Below, in pieces: positions 29,870 to 39,144 of a DNA stretch of 64,000 bases. Under the pieces are notes generated by a model. That model saw only the letters and a program-made list of their open reading frames with translations, did no database searches and had not been told where the DNA came from. Positions within the stretch are counted from its first letter, which is position 1; every line of letters begins with the position of its first letter. Position numbers and translations under genes: made by a program. The DNA is taken from contig JAZDFC010000095.1 in NCBI GenBank assembly GCA_043808235.1, positions 1 to 64,000 of the forward strand. The letters run 5' to 3'. The stretch comes from JAZDFC01 sp043808235. Its GTDB lineage: Bacteria > Bacteroidota > Ignavibacteria > Ignavibacteriales > Melioribacteraceae.

Positions 29870-30373
29870 ATGGCAAGACCAACAGCACCAAAAATCGCTC
29901 AACGGGTTAAGGTGTCAATTCTTCCGAGCAGCGATGCCAAAGAGAGTGTCGAGCTTGATTACAGGATGCTTATAACCGGAGACTTCAGTAAAAGCGAACC
30001 GGGCTCACAGGGAATGCTAAGAGACCGGAGAATCAGAACAATCTCGAAACGGGGAGATTTTAAAGAAGTATTGAAGGACATTCATCCGACAATTAAGCTG
30101 AATGTAGCCAACAAACTTTCGGATGATCCGGAAGCGCAGATGGATGTCAAACTGGATTTCCAGGATATGAAAGATTTTCATCCCGATGAGATTGTTAAAA
30201 AAGTAGAACCGCTTCAAAAATTGCTTGCAGCGAGAGAAAGATTGAAACAATTAAAACTGGCTGTTCTAAAGGATGTAAATCTTAAAAAAGCCATTGAGGG
30301 AGTATTAAAAGAAGGCGGCGGAAGTATTGATGAGCTGATGTCGAAATTAGCTGCACAGGACACAAAAAAATAA
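29870..30373 (+). CDS. tssB: T6SS contractile sheath small subunit TssB
   Basis: A 167-residue cytoplasmic protein with the typical TssB/VipA N-terminus (RVKVSILPSSDAKESVELDYRMLITGDFS), the central IKLNVANKLSD strand, the MDVKLDFQDMKDFHPDEIV segment and a C-terminal helix (AARERLKQLKLAVLKDVNLKKAIEG). It interlocks with TssC to build the sheath. The gene precedes tssC by 46 bp and has a strong ribosome-binding site. Confidence 0.96.
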   Translation: MARPTAPKIAQRVKVSILPSSDAKESVELDYRMLITGDFSKSEPGSQGMLRDRRIRTISKRGDFKEVLKDIHPTIKLNVANKLSDDPEAQMDVKLDFQDMKDFHPDEIVKKVEPLQKLLAARERLKQLKLAVLKDVNLKKAIEGVLKEGGGSIDELMSKLAAQDTKK

Positions 30374-30419
30374 TCCGCTAACTTAAAAATTGAAAAGAAA
30401 AATAAAAGGAGTATAAAAC

Positions 30420-31886
30420 ATGGCTGAAGATAAAAATACTTCCACAGAACAGGAACAGCAAAAAGAAGAAAGTACGGTTGACAAACTTCTTTCAATGCTT
30501 GATGCCGAAAAGAAAAGCGCCGTCGCTGAATTCATCGGCAAAGTCGGTAAAGAAGCCGAAGTTTTTAGAATAACCGGCGCCGTAGTAGATGCATACATCG
30601 CTGATATCGATACCGTCCTCAGCGCACAAATGGATGTCATTCTTCACAATCCGGAATTTCAAGCGCTCGAATCCACATGGCGCGGTTTGCATTTTTTAGT
30701 TCAGAATACTGAATTCACAAAACCTATAAAACTCGAATTGCTCGATGTTAGTAAAGAAGAACTTTTCGATGACCTGAATGAAGCAGCAATGGAAGAAGGT
30801 TACGAGAAAAGTTCGGGACTGTTCCATCATATCTATTGGGGCGCTTACGATAAAGTCGGTGGTCATCCCTACACTGCGATTGTTGCAGATTATGCATTTA
30901 ACAACACAGCACAGGATATTAAATTCCTGCAGCATCTTTCCGTACTTGGCGAAACAGCACAGATACCATTTATTTCTAATGCTGATGCCAAATTCTTTGG
31001 CGAGGAAAATATGGGCGATGTGATGAATAACCGATTTCTTGTTGAACAAGTTAACGACAGCGCTCAGTACACCGCATGGCGTTCGTTCCGTGATGATGAC
31101 AGATCTAAATATGTGGGATTGACTCTCCCCCGTTTCTTAGGTCGTCTTCCTTACAGCGCCGAAGCGGAGCCAACTAAAAACTTCAATTATACCGAAACCA
31201 CAATGCTCGGCAAAGATGATCAAAGTCTCTGGTGCCATGCATCGTATGCTCTCGCTTCAAACATGGTTCGCAGTTTCGAAAACTGGGGCTGGAGTGTAAA
31301 GATTGTCGGTGTGGATTCCGGCGGAAGAGTGGAAAATTTACCGACGCCGACATACGAAGAACATGGTCAGAAGAAATTAAAAGTTCCGGTTGAAGCCTCC
31401 GTTGGTCAGGCTAAAGATCAGGAATTATGCGACCTCGGGTTTATTCCTCTTGCTCATTGGGATAGAACCGATTATGCATGTTTCTTTGAAGTGCCTTCGA
31501 TAAACAGACCGAAGGAAATTAAAAATGATCCGGAAGCAACAGCTAATTACGCTGTCGGCGCAAGACTGCAATATACAATGCTTGTAACAAGGATTGCCCA
31601 TTATCTCAAGTATCGTCAGTTAAGCTTTGTCGGAAAAAATGCAGGCGCAGGCGATATCGAGAAAGATTTGAAAACATGGCTCGATACTCTCGTTGCGGAC
31701 TATCCTAACGCTCCGGAAAAGGTAATTGCACAGCGACCGTTGAGGTCTTACGATCTTCATGTTGAAGAATTGAAAGAGAAACCGGGATTCTTCCAGATCA
31801 GCGCAGAGTTTAGACCGCATGTTGCAATTACCGGAATGGATGTTAAATTGCGATTGGTTGCATTCCATTCGAAAGAAGAAAAGTAA
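30420..31886 (+). CDS. tssC: T6SS contractile sheath large subunit TssC
   Basis: A 488-residue protein with the family hallmark ESTWRGLHFLVQNTEF, then GGHPYTAIVADYAFNN, LPRFLGRLPY and, near the end, the sheath-type sequence ISAEFRPHVAITGMDVKLRLV. The length is standard (about 490). With TssB it forms the contractile sheath whose ends are remodelled by ClpV. An AGGAG site is eight bases before the ATG. Followed by a long imperfect hairpin that may end or attenuate the transcript before hcp. Confidence 0.96.
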   Translation: MAEDKNTSTEQEQQKEESTVDKLLSMLDAEKKSAVAEFIGKVGKEAEVFRITGAVVDAYIADIDTVLSAQMDVILHNPEFQALESTWRGLHFLVQNTEFTKPIKLELLDVSKEELFDDLNEAAMEEGYEKSSGLFHHIYWGAYDKVGGHPYTAIVADYAFNNTAQDIKFLQHLSVLGETAQIPFISNADAKFFGEENMGDVMNNRFLVEQVNDSAQYTAWRSFRDDDRSKYVGLTLPRFLGRLPYSAEAEPTKNFNYTETTMLGKDDQSLWCHASYALASNMVRSFENWGWSVKIVGVDSGGRVENLPTPTYEEHGQKKLKVPVEASVGQAKDQELCDLGFIPLAHWDRTDYACFFEVPSINRPKEIKNDPEATANYAVGARLQYTMLVTRIAHYLKYRQLSFVGKNAGAGDIEKDLKTWLDTLVADYPNAPEKVIAQRPLRSYDLHVEELKEKPGFFQISAEFRPHVAITGMDVKLRLVAFHSKEEK

Positions 31887-31894
31887 ATTAATGT

Positions 31895-32000
31895 AAAATG
31901 GAAGATGGATGATGGAAAATGTAGAGTGAAGAATGATGAATGTAGAAATTAAAACTTGTTGCATTCTGATTCTTTTCTCATTTACTATTAACCATTTCCC
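31895..32000. repeat. Imperfect long hairpin of 'ATGGAAGATGGA' words between tssC and hcp
   Basis: The left arm at about 31896-31945 is built of ATGGAAGATGG/ATGATGGAAAATG words; the right arm at about 31955-32005 reads as a degenerate reverse complement (ATTCTGATTCTTTTCTCATT...CCATTTCCCATC). The 14-mer AAATGGAAGATGGA recurs at about 42641-42654 between the PAAR and metallopeptidase genes. No coding frame. Confidence 0.5.
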
Positions 32001-32071
32001 ATCAACAGTTTTTTTAAAGTAGAACCAATAAATTCCGTTACTGTTTAAATAACTAAATTCTTTTAACAAGC

Positions 32072-32077
32072 AGGAGG
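32072..32077 (+). promoter_or_regulatory. Strong ribosome-binding site of hcp
   Basis: AGGAGG seven bases before the hcp ATG, the best-spaced site in the cluster. This fits the high expression usual for the tube protein. Confidence 0.7.
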
Positions 32078-32084
32078 AAATCTC

Positions 32085-32552
32085 ATGGCAGTAAAAGGTG
32101 AAATCATGATTTGGAATCATGAGGGAAACCAGTTAGAAGGACCTCGTGAGAACAAAAGTAGTCTGGTTTTTGAATTCAATCATCAGGTTTATCTACCGTA
32201 TGATAAAGAAGAAAACAAAATCCAGGGTTCAAGAAGAATTTCTGCGTTTTCGATTGTAAAGGATATCGATAAACTTACTCCACAGTTATACGATATTGTA
32301 TGCAACGGACGCAAGTGCACAAAAATTCAAATTGTTTTGTACCGCATTGCCGCCGATACCGGCGAAGAGGAGGAATATTTCCACTATCTCCTTGAGGACG
32401 CCAAGATTATTTCTGTTGAGAATTGGATGCCATCAACGAAAATAGAGGCGAATGAAAATATCGGGCATCTTGAAAAAGTGAACATGCTGGCGAGGACATT
32501 TGCCTGGAAATACCTTGACGGCGGAATTGAATACCAGGAATCTGCTTTCTAG
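32085..32552 (+). CDS. hcp: T6SS tube protein Hcp (TssD)
   Basis: A 155-residue beta-barrel-type protein. It has the SALVFEFNHQVYLPYD-like strand, RRISAFSIVKDIDKLTPQLYDIVCNG and EEYFHYLLEDAKIISVENWMPS, which together match the Hcp family (PF05638-like, about 155-170 residues). It forms hexameric rings stacked into the inner tube and exported. The gene stands alone between two repeat-rich gaps and has a strong ribosome-binding site, consistent with separate, high expression. Confidence 0.9.
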   Translation: MAVKGEIMIWNHEGNQLEGPRENKSSLVFEFNHQVYLPYDKEENKIQGSRRISAFSIVKDIDKLTPQLYDIVCNGRKCTKIQIVLYRIAADTGEEEEYFHYLLEDAKIISVENWMPSTKIEANENIGHLEKVNMLARTFAWKYLDGGIEYQESAF

Positions 32553-32569
32553 TTTATATTCCTTTGTTT

Positions 32570-32633
32570 CTTAGTGAACAGAGTGTTTTGATGGTACATC
32601 GAATTTTATCATCGAGATACAATGTTCACTAAG
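32570..32633 (+). terminator. Long hairpin downstream of hcp
   Basis: CTTAGTGAACA (32570-32580) and its exact reverse complement TGTTCACTAAG (32623-32633) flank a 42-base loop that itself can pair (GATG...CATC). It lies 17 bases after the hcp stop. It may stabilise or end the hcp transcript. There is no T-run of the classic kind, so the terminator label is tentative. Confidence 0.45.
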
Positions 32634-32639
32634 GATATT

Positions 32640-33081
32640 TTGTGGAATTCATATTGATGAATATATCGTCCCTACGGGACTCGATCGGTATTTTGTAATT
32701 GTTGTGCTATAAATATTACGTCCCTAACGGGACTTCATTATTTCTCACGGATTATTTTTCTATAAATATTTCGTTCCTAACGGAACTGGACAAATGAAAC
32801 GATGTTAATAGCTTTTAACGAATGTAACATCGCGACTGGACTGAATTTAGATTTAGGGATTGTTGTGCTAGAAATATTTCGTTCCCATCGGAACTTCACA
32901 AAAAAGAATAATGACAGATATAACATTTCTATTCTTATTTTTTCTCAAAAAATTGTAGCACACAGATATTGAATTTGATTTTTGTCCCTTTAGGGACAAC
33001 ATATTTATAGCAGAATATTTCCCGCATGAAAATTCAAGTCCCGTAGGGACGAAATAGAAAAATTAACACATGGACTAATTT
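32640..33081. repeat. Array of six REP-like palindromes between hcp and tssE
   Basis: Hairpin cores lie at 32668-32680 (GTCCCTACGGGAC), 32720-32733 (GTCCCTAACGGGAC), 32773-32786 (GTTCCTAACGGAAC), 32881-32894 (GTTCCCATCGGAAC), 32984-32997 (GTCCCTTTAGGGAC) and 33038-33050 (GTCCCGTAGGGAC). The first four point one way, the last two the other. Two forward units share the upstream TTGTTGTGCTA(T/G)AAATATT. The C-G to T-A pair swaps in both stem arms (GTCCC/GGGAC against GTTCC/GGAAC) preserve pairing. No gene is seen in the gap. Confidence 0.85.
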
Positions 33082-33534
33082 TTGGAAAACCTTAGCATTT
33101 ACGATTTATTAGTCGGGCAGTTTATCTCCGAATCTCCCTATTCGGATAGCGTTGATCCAGGCGAGTTTGATAATCTTTCCGAAGATGAAAAACTACGGCA
33201 AAGCATCATTGAAAACCTACGGATGGTTTTAAAAACCAGGCAAGGCTCCGTAGTGCATCTCCCGGATTTTGGAATGCCCGATATACTGCAAATTTATTTT
33301 GAGTCCGGGAATTCCATTGAACCGATCAAAAAGAAAATTAGAGATACGGTTCTAAAATATGAACCGCGTATTGGCGATGTACAAGTTCAGAAATCCGATT
33401 TCGATCAAAAGAATATGAGCATTTCATTGAAGATTATTGCAACAATAAAAGAGAATCCAAACAAGGAAATTTTACTAACGGAATTTTCGACTACCGGCTG
33501 GTCAAAAATTGTATTCGAAAAGGATGCAAAATGA
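33082..33534 (+). CDS. tssE: T6SS baseplate protein TssE (gp25-like)
   Basis: A 150-residue protein of the gp25/lysozyme-like baseplate family. It has the signature IIENLRMVLKTRQGSVVHLPDFGMPD and a C-terminal region KISLKIIATIKE-like strand. It is the baseplate wedge protein on which the sheath starts. The start is uncertain: the only upstream in-frame ATG (33070) is cut off at once by a stop (ATG GAC TAA), so the TTG at 33082 is the best candidate. The stop overlaps the tssF start by four bases (ATGA). Confidence 0.88.
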   Translation: MENLSIYDLLVGQFISESPYSDSVDPGEFDNLSEDEKLRQSIIENLRMVLKTRQGSVVHLPDFGMPDILQIYFESGNSIEPIKKKIRDTVLKYEPRIGDVQVQKSDFDQKNMSISLKIIATIKENPNKEILLTEFSTTGWSKIVFEKDAK

Positions 33535-35387
33535 GTACTGATAAATATTTCGAACGGGAATATAATTTTTTACAAACAGCAGGCGAAGAGTTTGCGAAGA
33601 AGCATCCCACATTGGGTTCATTGCTGCATCTAAGCGAGCGGCAAAGAAAAGATCCGTTTGTTGAAAGACTGCTTGAGGGATTTGCATTTCTTGCCGGGAG
33701 AATTCATGAACGGCTTGATGATGAGTTTCCCGAAATTGCCGGCGGTCTTCTCGAAATTTTATTTCCTCATTTCCTGCGTCCTTTCCCTTCATGCGCGATA
33801 CTTCAGGCAAAGCACAGACCGGGCGCGGTAACTCAGCCGGTTCAAATAAAAAGAGGAAGCGAAGTTCAAACTCCGATGGGGAAATACAAAGTAAAGTATA
33901 AAGTTTACGCAGGTCCGAATGAGAAAGCGCGTGTGACCGAAAAGGAAGAACCTGCCGAATTCATATTTAGAACTACGCAAGATTTAACTGTTCGACCGAT
34001 GAAAATTGAGGATGTATTCGTACTTGATACGAAAGAAGGAAACTCCGAGCTTGTAATTCGCATTCAACCGGATCGAAATATTAATTACGAAACTCTCAAT
34101 TTGGATAATCTGCAAATTTATCTCCACGGACAATCGACATTAAAAAATAACCTGCTGCTATATTTAACGCGTTATGTAAGTTCGATTTCTGTTCGCGAGG
34201 TGATTGATAAACAATCTGAATTTGTATCAATCGGAAAATATAAAATCGGAATTCCCGAATTATCAACCGAACTGAATTATAATGCTGAAGATTTTGCGAT
34301 TCTTCCTTATGCAAAACAAACCTTCTCGGGATTCCGCTTGCTTCAGGAATACTTTTCATTCCCGGAACGTTTTTTCTTTGTGAACATCGAAGGATTGAAT
34401 CAATACAAAGGAAGCAAAGAGAGCTATCCAATAGAAATTAAATTTGAATTCAATCGTAAGCTCAATCCCGAAAGATTTCCGAAAAAAGAAAACATTCTCC
34501 TACACTGCGCGCCGATAGTAAATTTATTCTCCCGATCAACCGAAGAAGTAATTTTAACCCAGCGGATGCCGGAATATTACATCATCCCGGATTTGTCCCG
34601 CAGAAAATGCCGCGAGATTTATTCCATCGATAAAGTAGTCGGAATAGGCGAAGACAAAATTGAGCATTATAAATATACGCCCATCACCACTCACTACATT
34701 GCGGATACGACCGATTACGAAAGTGATTATAAACGATTTTTCTCGCTCTTCCGCCGTCCTATAAAAGGTGATATGGCTGAAACGTATATCAGAGTTTTCG
34801 GGACAAGTATGGAACTTGATCTGTTTCCAAAAGAAATACTTAGTTTGCAATCGACACTCTCAAATGGATTTTTACCGCCGGCTTATCTCGATGTTGGAAC
34901 AATAAACCAGCCGTTAAATTTTCCGACAGGCATTGAAGTTTCAAACATCACTTTGCCGAGTGAGGTTATGGAGTGTCCCGATTTTCAAAATTTTCTTTGG
35001 TCAATTATTGCGCATCTTTCAGTAAGTTACAATTCTCTTGCCGATACCGAGACTCTCAAAAGTATTCTTCATCTTTATAATTGGGCAAAGTCGCACAACC
35101 ATCCGAACAAGAAAAAAATCGAAGGCATCAGTAAAGTTTTACCACCGGTTGTAAAAAGTGTTATAAAAAATCAGAGTTTAATCCGCGGTATTGAATTTAG
35201 AATTGAAATCGATCCCGATAAATATGAATCCGGCGAAGGCGAAATTCATCTACTTGGAATGGTGCTAAATCGTTTTCTATCACAGTACGTTACATTGAAC
35301 TCGTATGTATTTCTAACTATTACAGAATTAGGAACTAACAGGCAATATAAATGGGAACCGATCCCGGGCGAAATTTTACCCGTTTAA
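33531..35387 (+). CDS. tssF: T6SS baseplate protein TssF
   Basis: A 618-residue protein with the typical N-terminus (YFEREYNFLQTAGEEFAKKH) and the FVERLLEGFAFLAGRIHERL and FPEIAGGLLEILFPHFLRPFPS blocks shared by all TssF proteins, as well as the C-terminal RGIEFRIEIDPDKYE and FLSQYVTLNSYV. The length is normal (about 600). It forms the baseplate wedge with TssG and TssE. It overlaps tssE by four bases and tssG by 37. Confidence 0.94.
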   Translation: MSTDKYFEREYNFLQTAGEEFAKKHPTLGSLLHLSERQRKDPFVERLLEGFAFLAGRIHERLDDEFPEIAGGLLEILFPHFLRPFPSCAILQAKHRPGAVTQPVQIKRGSEVQTPMGKYKVKYKVYAGPNEKARVTEKEEPAEFIFRTTQDLTVRPMKIEDVFVLDTKEGNSELVIRIQPDRNINYETLNLDNLQIYLHGQSTLKNNLLLYLTRYVSSISVREVIDKQSEFVSIGKYKIGIPELSTELNYNAEDFAILPYAKQTFSGFRLLQEYFSFPERFFFVNIEGLNQYKGSKESYPIEIKFEFNRKLNPERFPKKENILLHCAPIVNLFSRSTEEVILTQRMPEYYIIPDLSRRKCREIYSIDKVVGIGEDKIEHYKYTPITTHYIADTTDYESDYKRFFSLFRRPIKGDMAETYIRVFGTSMELDLFPKEILSLQSTLSNGFLPPAYLDVGTINQPLNFPTGIEVSNITLPSEVMECPDFQNFLWSIIAHLSVSYNSLADTETLKSILHLYNWAKSHNHPNKKKIEGISKVLPPVVKSVIKNQSLIRGIEFRIEIDPDKYESGEGEIHLLGMVLNRFLSQYVTLNSYVFLTITELGTNRQYKWEPIPGEILPV

Positions 35388-36373
35388 TAGAAGATCTTAC
35401 TAAAAACGCTCCATCATACAATGTTTGGTACGCCGTTTATCTCTCGGAGATAATCACAAAAAAACTGCATCCCGACCGCAAAGATTTTATGCTGGACCAA
35501 AAAGGATTGTCTTTTAAGCCATATGAAAATTATGTGTTCCCTCCGAAAGATATTCGTTCTGTATCTTTCGAAGAAGATACGATAACATTTATTTTAAATT
35601 TCCTTGGACTTTATGGAATCAACTCTCCCCTGCCGCGATGCTATCATGAACAAATTCCGCTTCAGCAGAATGTTTATAGCCCCGGGAATGTTCCGCTGCA
35701 GAACTTCCTCGATATTTTTAATAACAGGTTTTATTGGCTATACTATCAATCATGGAAAAAATATAGATTCAATCTGTACTTCAAAGAGGGATTTGAAAAT
35801 AAAGTAATACAAAGGATAAATTCGTTCACGGGAATCTCATCATCCTCGCAAGAAAACGTTTCTCATATTTCTCCTTTCAGTCGCTTAGTATTTTCAGGAA
35901 TATTATGTCAGCGTGTTAGGAACAAGGCAGGTTTATCGCTTATTCTTTCGAATTACTTTTTCAATTATAATGTGAAGATAAAAGAATTTATTCCAAAGTG
36001 GGTAAAATTATCAGAGATCCCCAAAATGGGTGGGAACGATGAAGACAGTCATAGGCTTGGATTGAATAGTTTTATCGGCGAATCTGCTTTGGATTATATG
36101 AGCAGAATCTGCATTGAAATCGGTCCGATTTCTTATGAGGACTTTCTGAAATTTACTCCGCTTTCGACAAATGCACTTCAACTCAAAGAGCTTCTTGAAC
36201 TTTATTTGAATGACGGATTGGAATTTGATGTAAAAATTAAAATAAAGACGGAGACAATTACAACCGACTCTTGGGCTGATGACCGTCTGCGTCTCGGGAA
36301 AAATTTATGGCTTGGGAAACCCGAACATGAGTTTGTGGATGTTTATTATCCGTACGAAGAATACGCTGCTTAA
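35351..36373 (+). CDS. tssG: T6SS baseplate protein TssG
   Basis: A 340-residue protein of the TssG family. It has the SVSFEEDTITFILNFLGLYGINSPLPRCYHEQ block, then FLDIFNNRFYWLYYQSWKKYR, and the C-terminal RLRLGKNLWLG ending seen in the family. It is the partner of TssF in the baseplate wedge. The start codon lies inside tssF, with a 37-base overlap, so it is probably translated by coupling. The C-terminal DVYYPYEEYAA is acidic. Confidence 0.93.
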   Translation: MGTDPGRNFTRLIEDLTKNAPSYNVWYAVYLSEIITKKLHPDRKDFMLDQKGLSFKPYENYVFPPKDIRSVSFEEDTITFILNFLGLYGINSPLPRCYHEQIPLQQNVYSPGNVPLQNFLDIFNNRFYWLYYQSWKKYRFNLYFKEGFENKVIQRINSFTGISSSSQENVSHISPFSRLVFSGILCQRVRNKAGLSLILSNYFFNYNVKIKEFIPKWVKLSEIPKMGGNDEDSHRLGLNSFIGESALDYMSRICIEIGPISYEDFLKFTPLSTNALQLKELLELYLNDGLEFDVKIKIKTETITTDSWADDRLRLGKNLWLGKPEHEFVDVYYPYEEYAA

Positions 36374-36440
36374 TAAGATTTAGAATAAGAATAAGATCAA
36401 GAATAAGAAAAAGAGAATAGACTAGAAAATCCGATTATAA
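36374..36440. repeat. AAGAATAAGAATA word repeat before clpV
   Basis: A purine-rich run of AGAATAAG words just after the tssG stop. The same words form a longer hairpin at 57725-57810, where a copy and its reverse complement are both present. Confidence 0.45.
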
Positions 36441-36470
36441 TATTTTTTTATCAATAAGCTGGAGACAGCC

Positions 36471-39089
36471 ATGCAAATAAAAGATTTAAAATCGCTGCTA
36501 TTAAAACTGAATAATTACCTTGTCCGTAATCTTGATACTGCTACCGGTTACGGAATTAAGAGAAACCATTATGAAATTACTTATGAACATTTACTCATGT
36601 CTCTTCTTGAAGAAGGGCAGGGAGATGTGCCGCTCATATTACGATATTTTGGAATTGATGCCGGAGATGTACAGAAGTTATGTACCAAGAATCTAAACGA
36701 AATGGAATCCGGGAATCCCGGCAAACCAAAACTGTCGCGGCTGTTAACAGATTTACTTGAGCAGGCATGGATAACGAGTTCGGTTAATTTACACGAAACT
36801 AAAATTCGTTCCGGCGCACTGTTCTCGTCGTTCATATCGTCGGAATCTGTTATCAGTTCCGGCATGATGGACACATTTTCTCCCATCAAACAGGATGATT
36901 TAAAAACCGACTTTTATAAAATCGTGCAGGGTTCGGCTGAATCCGAATCCGCAGGAATGGAAGAATTGCCGCAGGAAACGGCGAAAGAAATTCCCGCCGA
37001 CGGAACAGTGCTTGATGTTTACACAGCTAATTTAACCGTCCAGGCAAAGGAAGGAAAAATTGATCCGATACTTGGACGCGATGAAGAGATTATTCAGATG
37101 ATCGAAATACTGAGCCGCAGAAAAAAATCAAATCCGATTTTACTCGGTGAACCTGGTGTTGGAAAAACTGCTGTGGTTGAGGGACTTGCGCTTAAGGTTG
37201 CGGCGGACGAAGTTCCCGACACATTAAAAAATGTACAGATACATGCGCTTGATATGGGCGCTCTGCAAGCCGGTACAAAGATGCGCGGTGAATTTGAGAA
37301 GAGATTGAAAGCGGTTATCAACGAGGTTTCAAATTCAACCAAGCCGATGATTCTTTTTATAGATGAAGCGCATACACTTATCGGCGCTGGCGCTTCTGCC
37401 GGCGGCAGTGATGCAGCGAATCTATTAAAACCTGCTCTTGCACGTGGAGCTTTTAAAGCTATAGCAGCCACGACGTACCTCGAATACAATAAATATTTTG
37501 CAAAGGATGCCGCGCTCGAAAGAAGATTTCAACCGATACATATTGGAGAACCAGATAACGATAAAGCAATGTTGATGTTGCGAGGAATTAAAAATAAATA
37601 TGAAAGTTACCACGGAATACATATTACAGACGAAGCTGTTGCAGCGGCAGTAAAACTTAGCAGAAAATATATTGCCGGAAGACAACTCCCGGACAAAGCG
37701 GTTGATTTGCTTGATACAGCAGCGACACGCGTTAAAATGTCGTTAACAAGTAAACCGCCCGTGCTTGAATTGGAAATAAGCAGATTGAATTCGATTAATA
37801 TGGAAATAGCCTCAATCGAAAAAGATCATAAATTGGAGATCGGAGATCATAAGGAAATTCTGACTGAATTGAATGATAAAAAAACAAGGTTAGAAACGGA
37901 GATTAAACTCAATGAAGTGAAATGGACAAAAGAATGTGCTTTTGTAAAACAACTGATGGAATTGAGGAAGAAAAAATTTGATATTGAAACTCTGGAAATC
38001 GAATATCCACGAATTGATGCAGAGATCAAAAAAGTCAAAGTTGATTTGAAAGAATTGCAAGGAGAAAAACCGCAGGTTTTCGCTGATGTAACAGCGCACA
38101 CTGTTGCAGAAGTAATTGAGGCATGGACGGGAATTCAAGTTGGAAATATGACGAAAGATGAAATGACTATTCTGATTCACCTTGAAGATGAGTTAAGGAA
38201 AAGAGTTGTTGGACAGGATCATGCAGTAAAGCAAATATCCGATATAATCCGCGGCGCTAAGGTCGGAGTAAAAAAAGAGGAAGGACCAATGGGAGTATTT
38301 TTGTTGGTCGGTCCAAGCGGCGTTGGTAAAACAGAATTAGCAAGAGCCGTTGCAGAGTCTCTATTCGGTGACGAAAGGTTTATGGTTACATTGAACATGA
38401 CCGAATATCAAAACGAATATAATACATCACGATTAATCGGCGCCGATCCGGGATTGGTTGGATACGGCGAGGGCGGCGCTCTCAGCGAACCGGTTCGAAG
38501 AAGACCATATTGCGTTGTACTCCTTGATGAAATTGAAAAAGCAAATCCATCCGTGATTGATTTGTTTATGCAGGTGTTTGACCGTGGGATGCTGCAGGAT
38601 GCGGACAGACGAAACATTGATTTTTCCAACACAATAATTTTTATGACTTCTAATCTTGCATCCGATATTTTATTTGAAAAGTACAACGAGGGAATGACAT
38701 CTCCCGATGATCTCCTCGAAGAATTAAGACCTTACATGAATAAATATTTCCGTCCCGAATTTTTAGGAAGAGTGAAACCGATTGTCTTTCTGCCGTTGGT
38801 TTCCGATGTAATGAAAATGATAGTTGAGATGAAATTAGGTAAGCTGAAGAAGCGGCTATATACAAATCAGAAAATGGAATTGGAATTTTCAAAACCGGTG
38901 ATTGATGATATTGTACAGTCATGCACAAGAGCCGAAACCGGTGCAAGGAATGTCGATGCAATCATCGACAGAAAATTAGCGCCTGAAATTTCAGCTAAGC
39001 TGCTCGGATTTATGGCAGAAGGAAAATCTCCTTCGCACCTTTCCGTTACGCAAGGAAAGGACGGCGCGTACAAATACAAATTCACGTAA
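36471..39089 (+). CDS. clpV: T6SS sheath-recycling ATPase ClpV (TssH)
   Basis: An 872-residue ClpB-type AAA+ protein. An N-terminal Clp domain (1-150) precedes the first AAA+ module, with Walker A GEPGVGKT (about 226-233) and Walker B LFIDEAH. A coiled middle region (about 430-560) follows, then the second module, with Walker A GPSGVGKT (about 615-622) and Walker B LLDEIEK, and a C-terminal D2-small domain. ClpV extracts TssC from contracted sheaths for reuse. The Asn-Tyr-containing N-terminal LLLKLNNYLVRNLDTA and the gene position identify it as ClpV rather than the housekeeping ClpB. GGAG precedes the ATG. Confidence 0.93.
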   Translation: MQIKDLKSLLLKLNNYLVRNLDTATGYGIKRNHYEITYEHLLMSLLEEGQGDVPLILRYFGIDAGDVQKLCTKNLNEMESGNPGKPKLSRLLTDLLEQAWITSSVNLHETKIRSGALFSSFISSESVISSGMMDTFSPIKQDDLKTDFYKIVQGSAESESAGMEELPQETAKEIPADGTVLDVYTANLTVQAKEGKIDPILGRDEEIIQMIEILSRRKKSNPILLGEPGVGKTAVVEGLALKVAADEVPDTLKNVQIHALDMGALQAGTKMRGEFEKRLKAVINEVSNSTKPMILFIDEAHTLIGAGASAGGSDAANLLKPALARGAFKAIAATTYLEYNKYFAKDAALERRFQPIHIGEPDNDKAMLMLRGIKNKYESYHGIHITDEAVAAAVKLSRKYIAGRQLPDKAVDLLDTAATRVKMSLTSKPPVLELEISRLNSINMEIASIEKDHKLEIGDHKEILTELNDKKTRLETEIKLNEVKWTKECAFVKQLMELRKKKFDIETLEIEYPRIDAEIKKVKVDLKELQGEKPQVFADVTAHTVAEVIEAWTGIQVGNMTKDEMTILIHLEDELRKRVVGQDHAVKQISDIIRGAKVGVKKEEGPMGVFLLVGPSGVGKTELARAVAESLFGDERFMVTLNMTEYQNEYNTSRLIGADPGLVGYGEGGALSEPVRRRPYCVVLLDEIEKANPSVIDLFMQVFDRGMLQDADRRNIDFSNTIIFMTSNLASDILFEKYNEGMTSPDDLLEELRPYMNKYFRPEFLGRVKPIVFLPLVSDVMKMIVEMKLGKLKKRLYTNQKMELEFSKPVIDDIVQSCTRAETGARNVDAIIDRKLAPEISAKLLGFMAEGKSPSHLSVTQGKDGAYKYKFT

Positions 39090-39144
39090 GAGTAATTTAA
39101 TAGTTTGATTTGACTTTATTCGGATGTTTTAAGGTAAGACAAAG

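Noticed and set aside
32640..33060. CRISPR array in the repeat-rich gap between hcp and tssE
   Set aside because: The units are short palindromes in both orientations with uneven spacing and flanks that share sequence; no constant repeat with unique spacers and no cas genes.
36471..39089. Housekeeping ClpB chaperone rather than ClpV
   Set aside because: The N-terminal domain and the place directly after tssG fit ClpV; the middle region is short and unlike the full ClpB M-domain. I could not run an alignment, so ClpB remains a small possibility.
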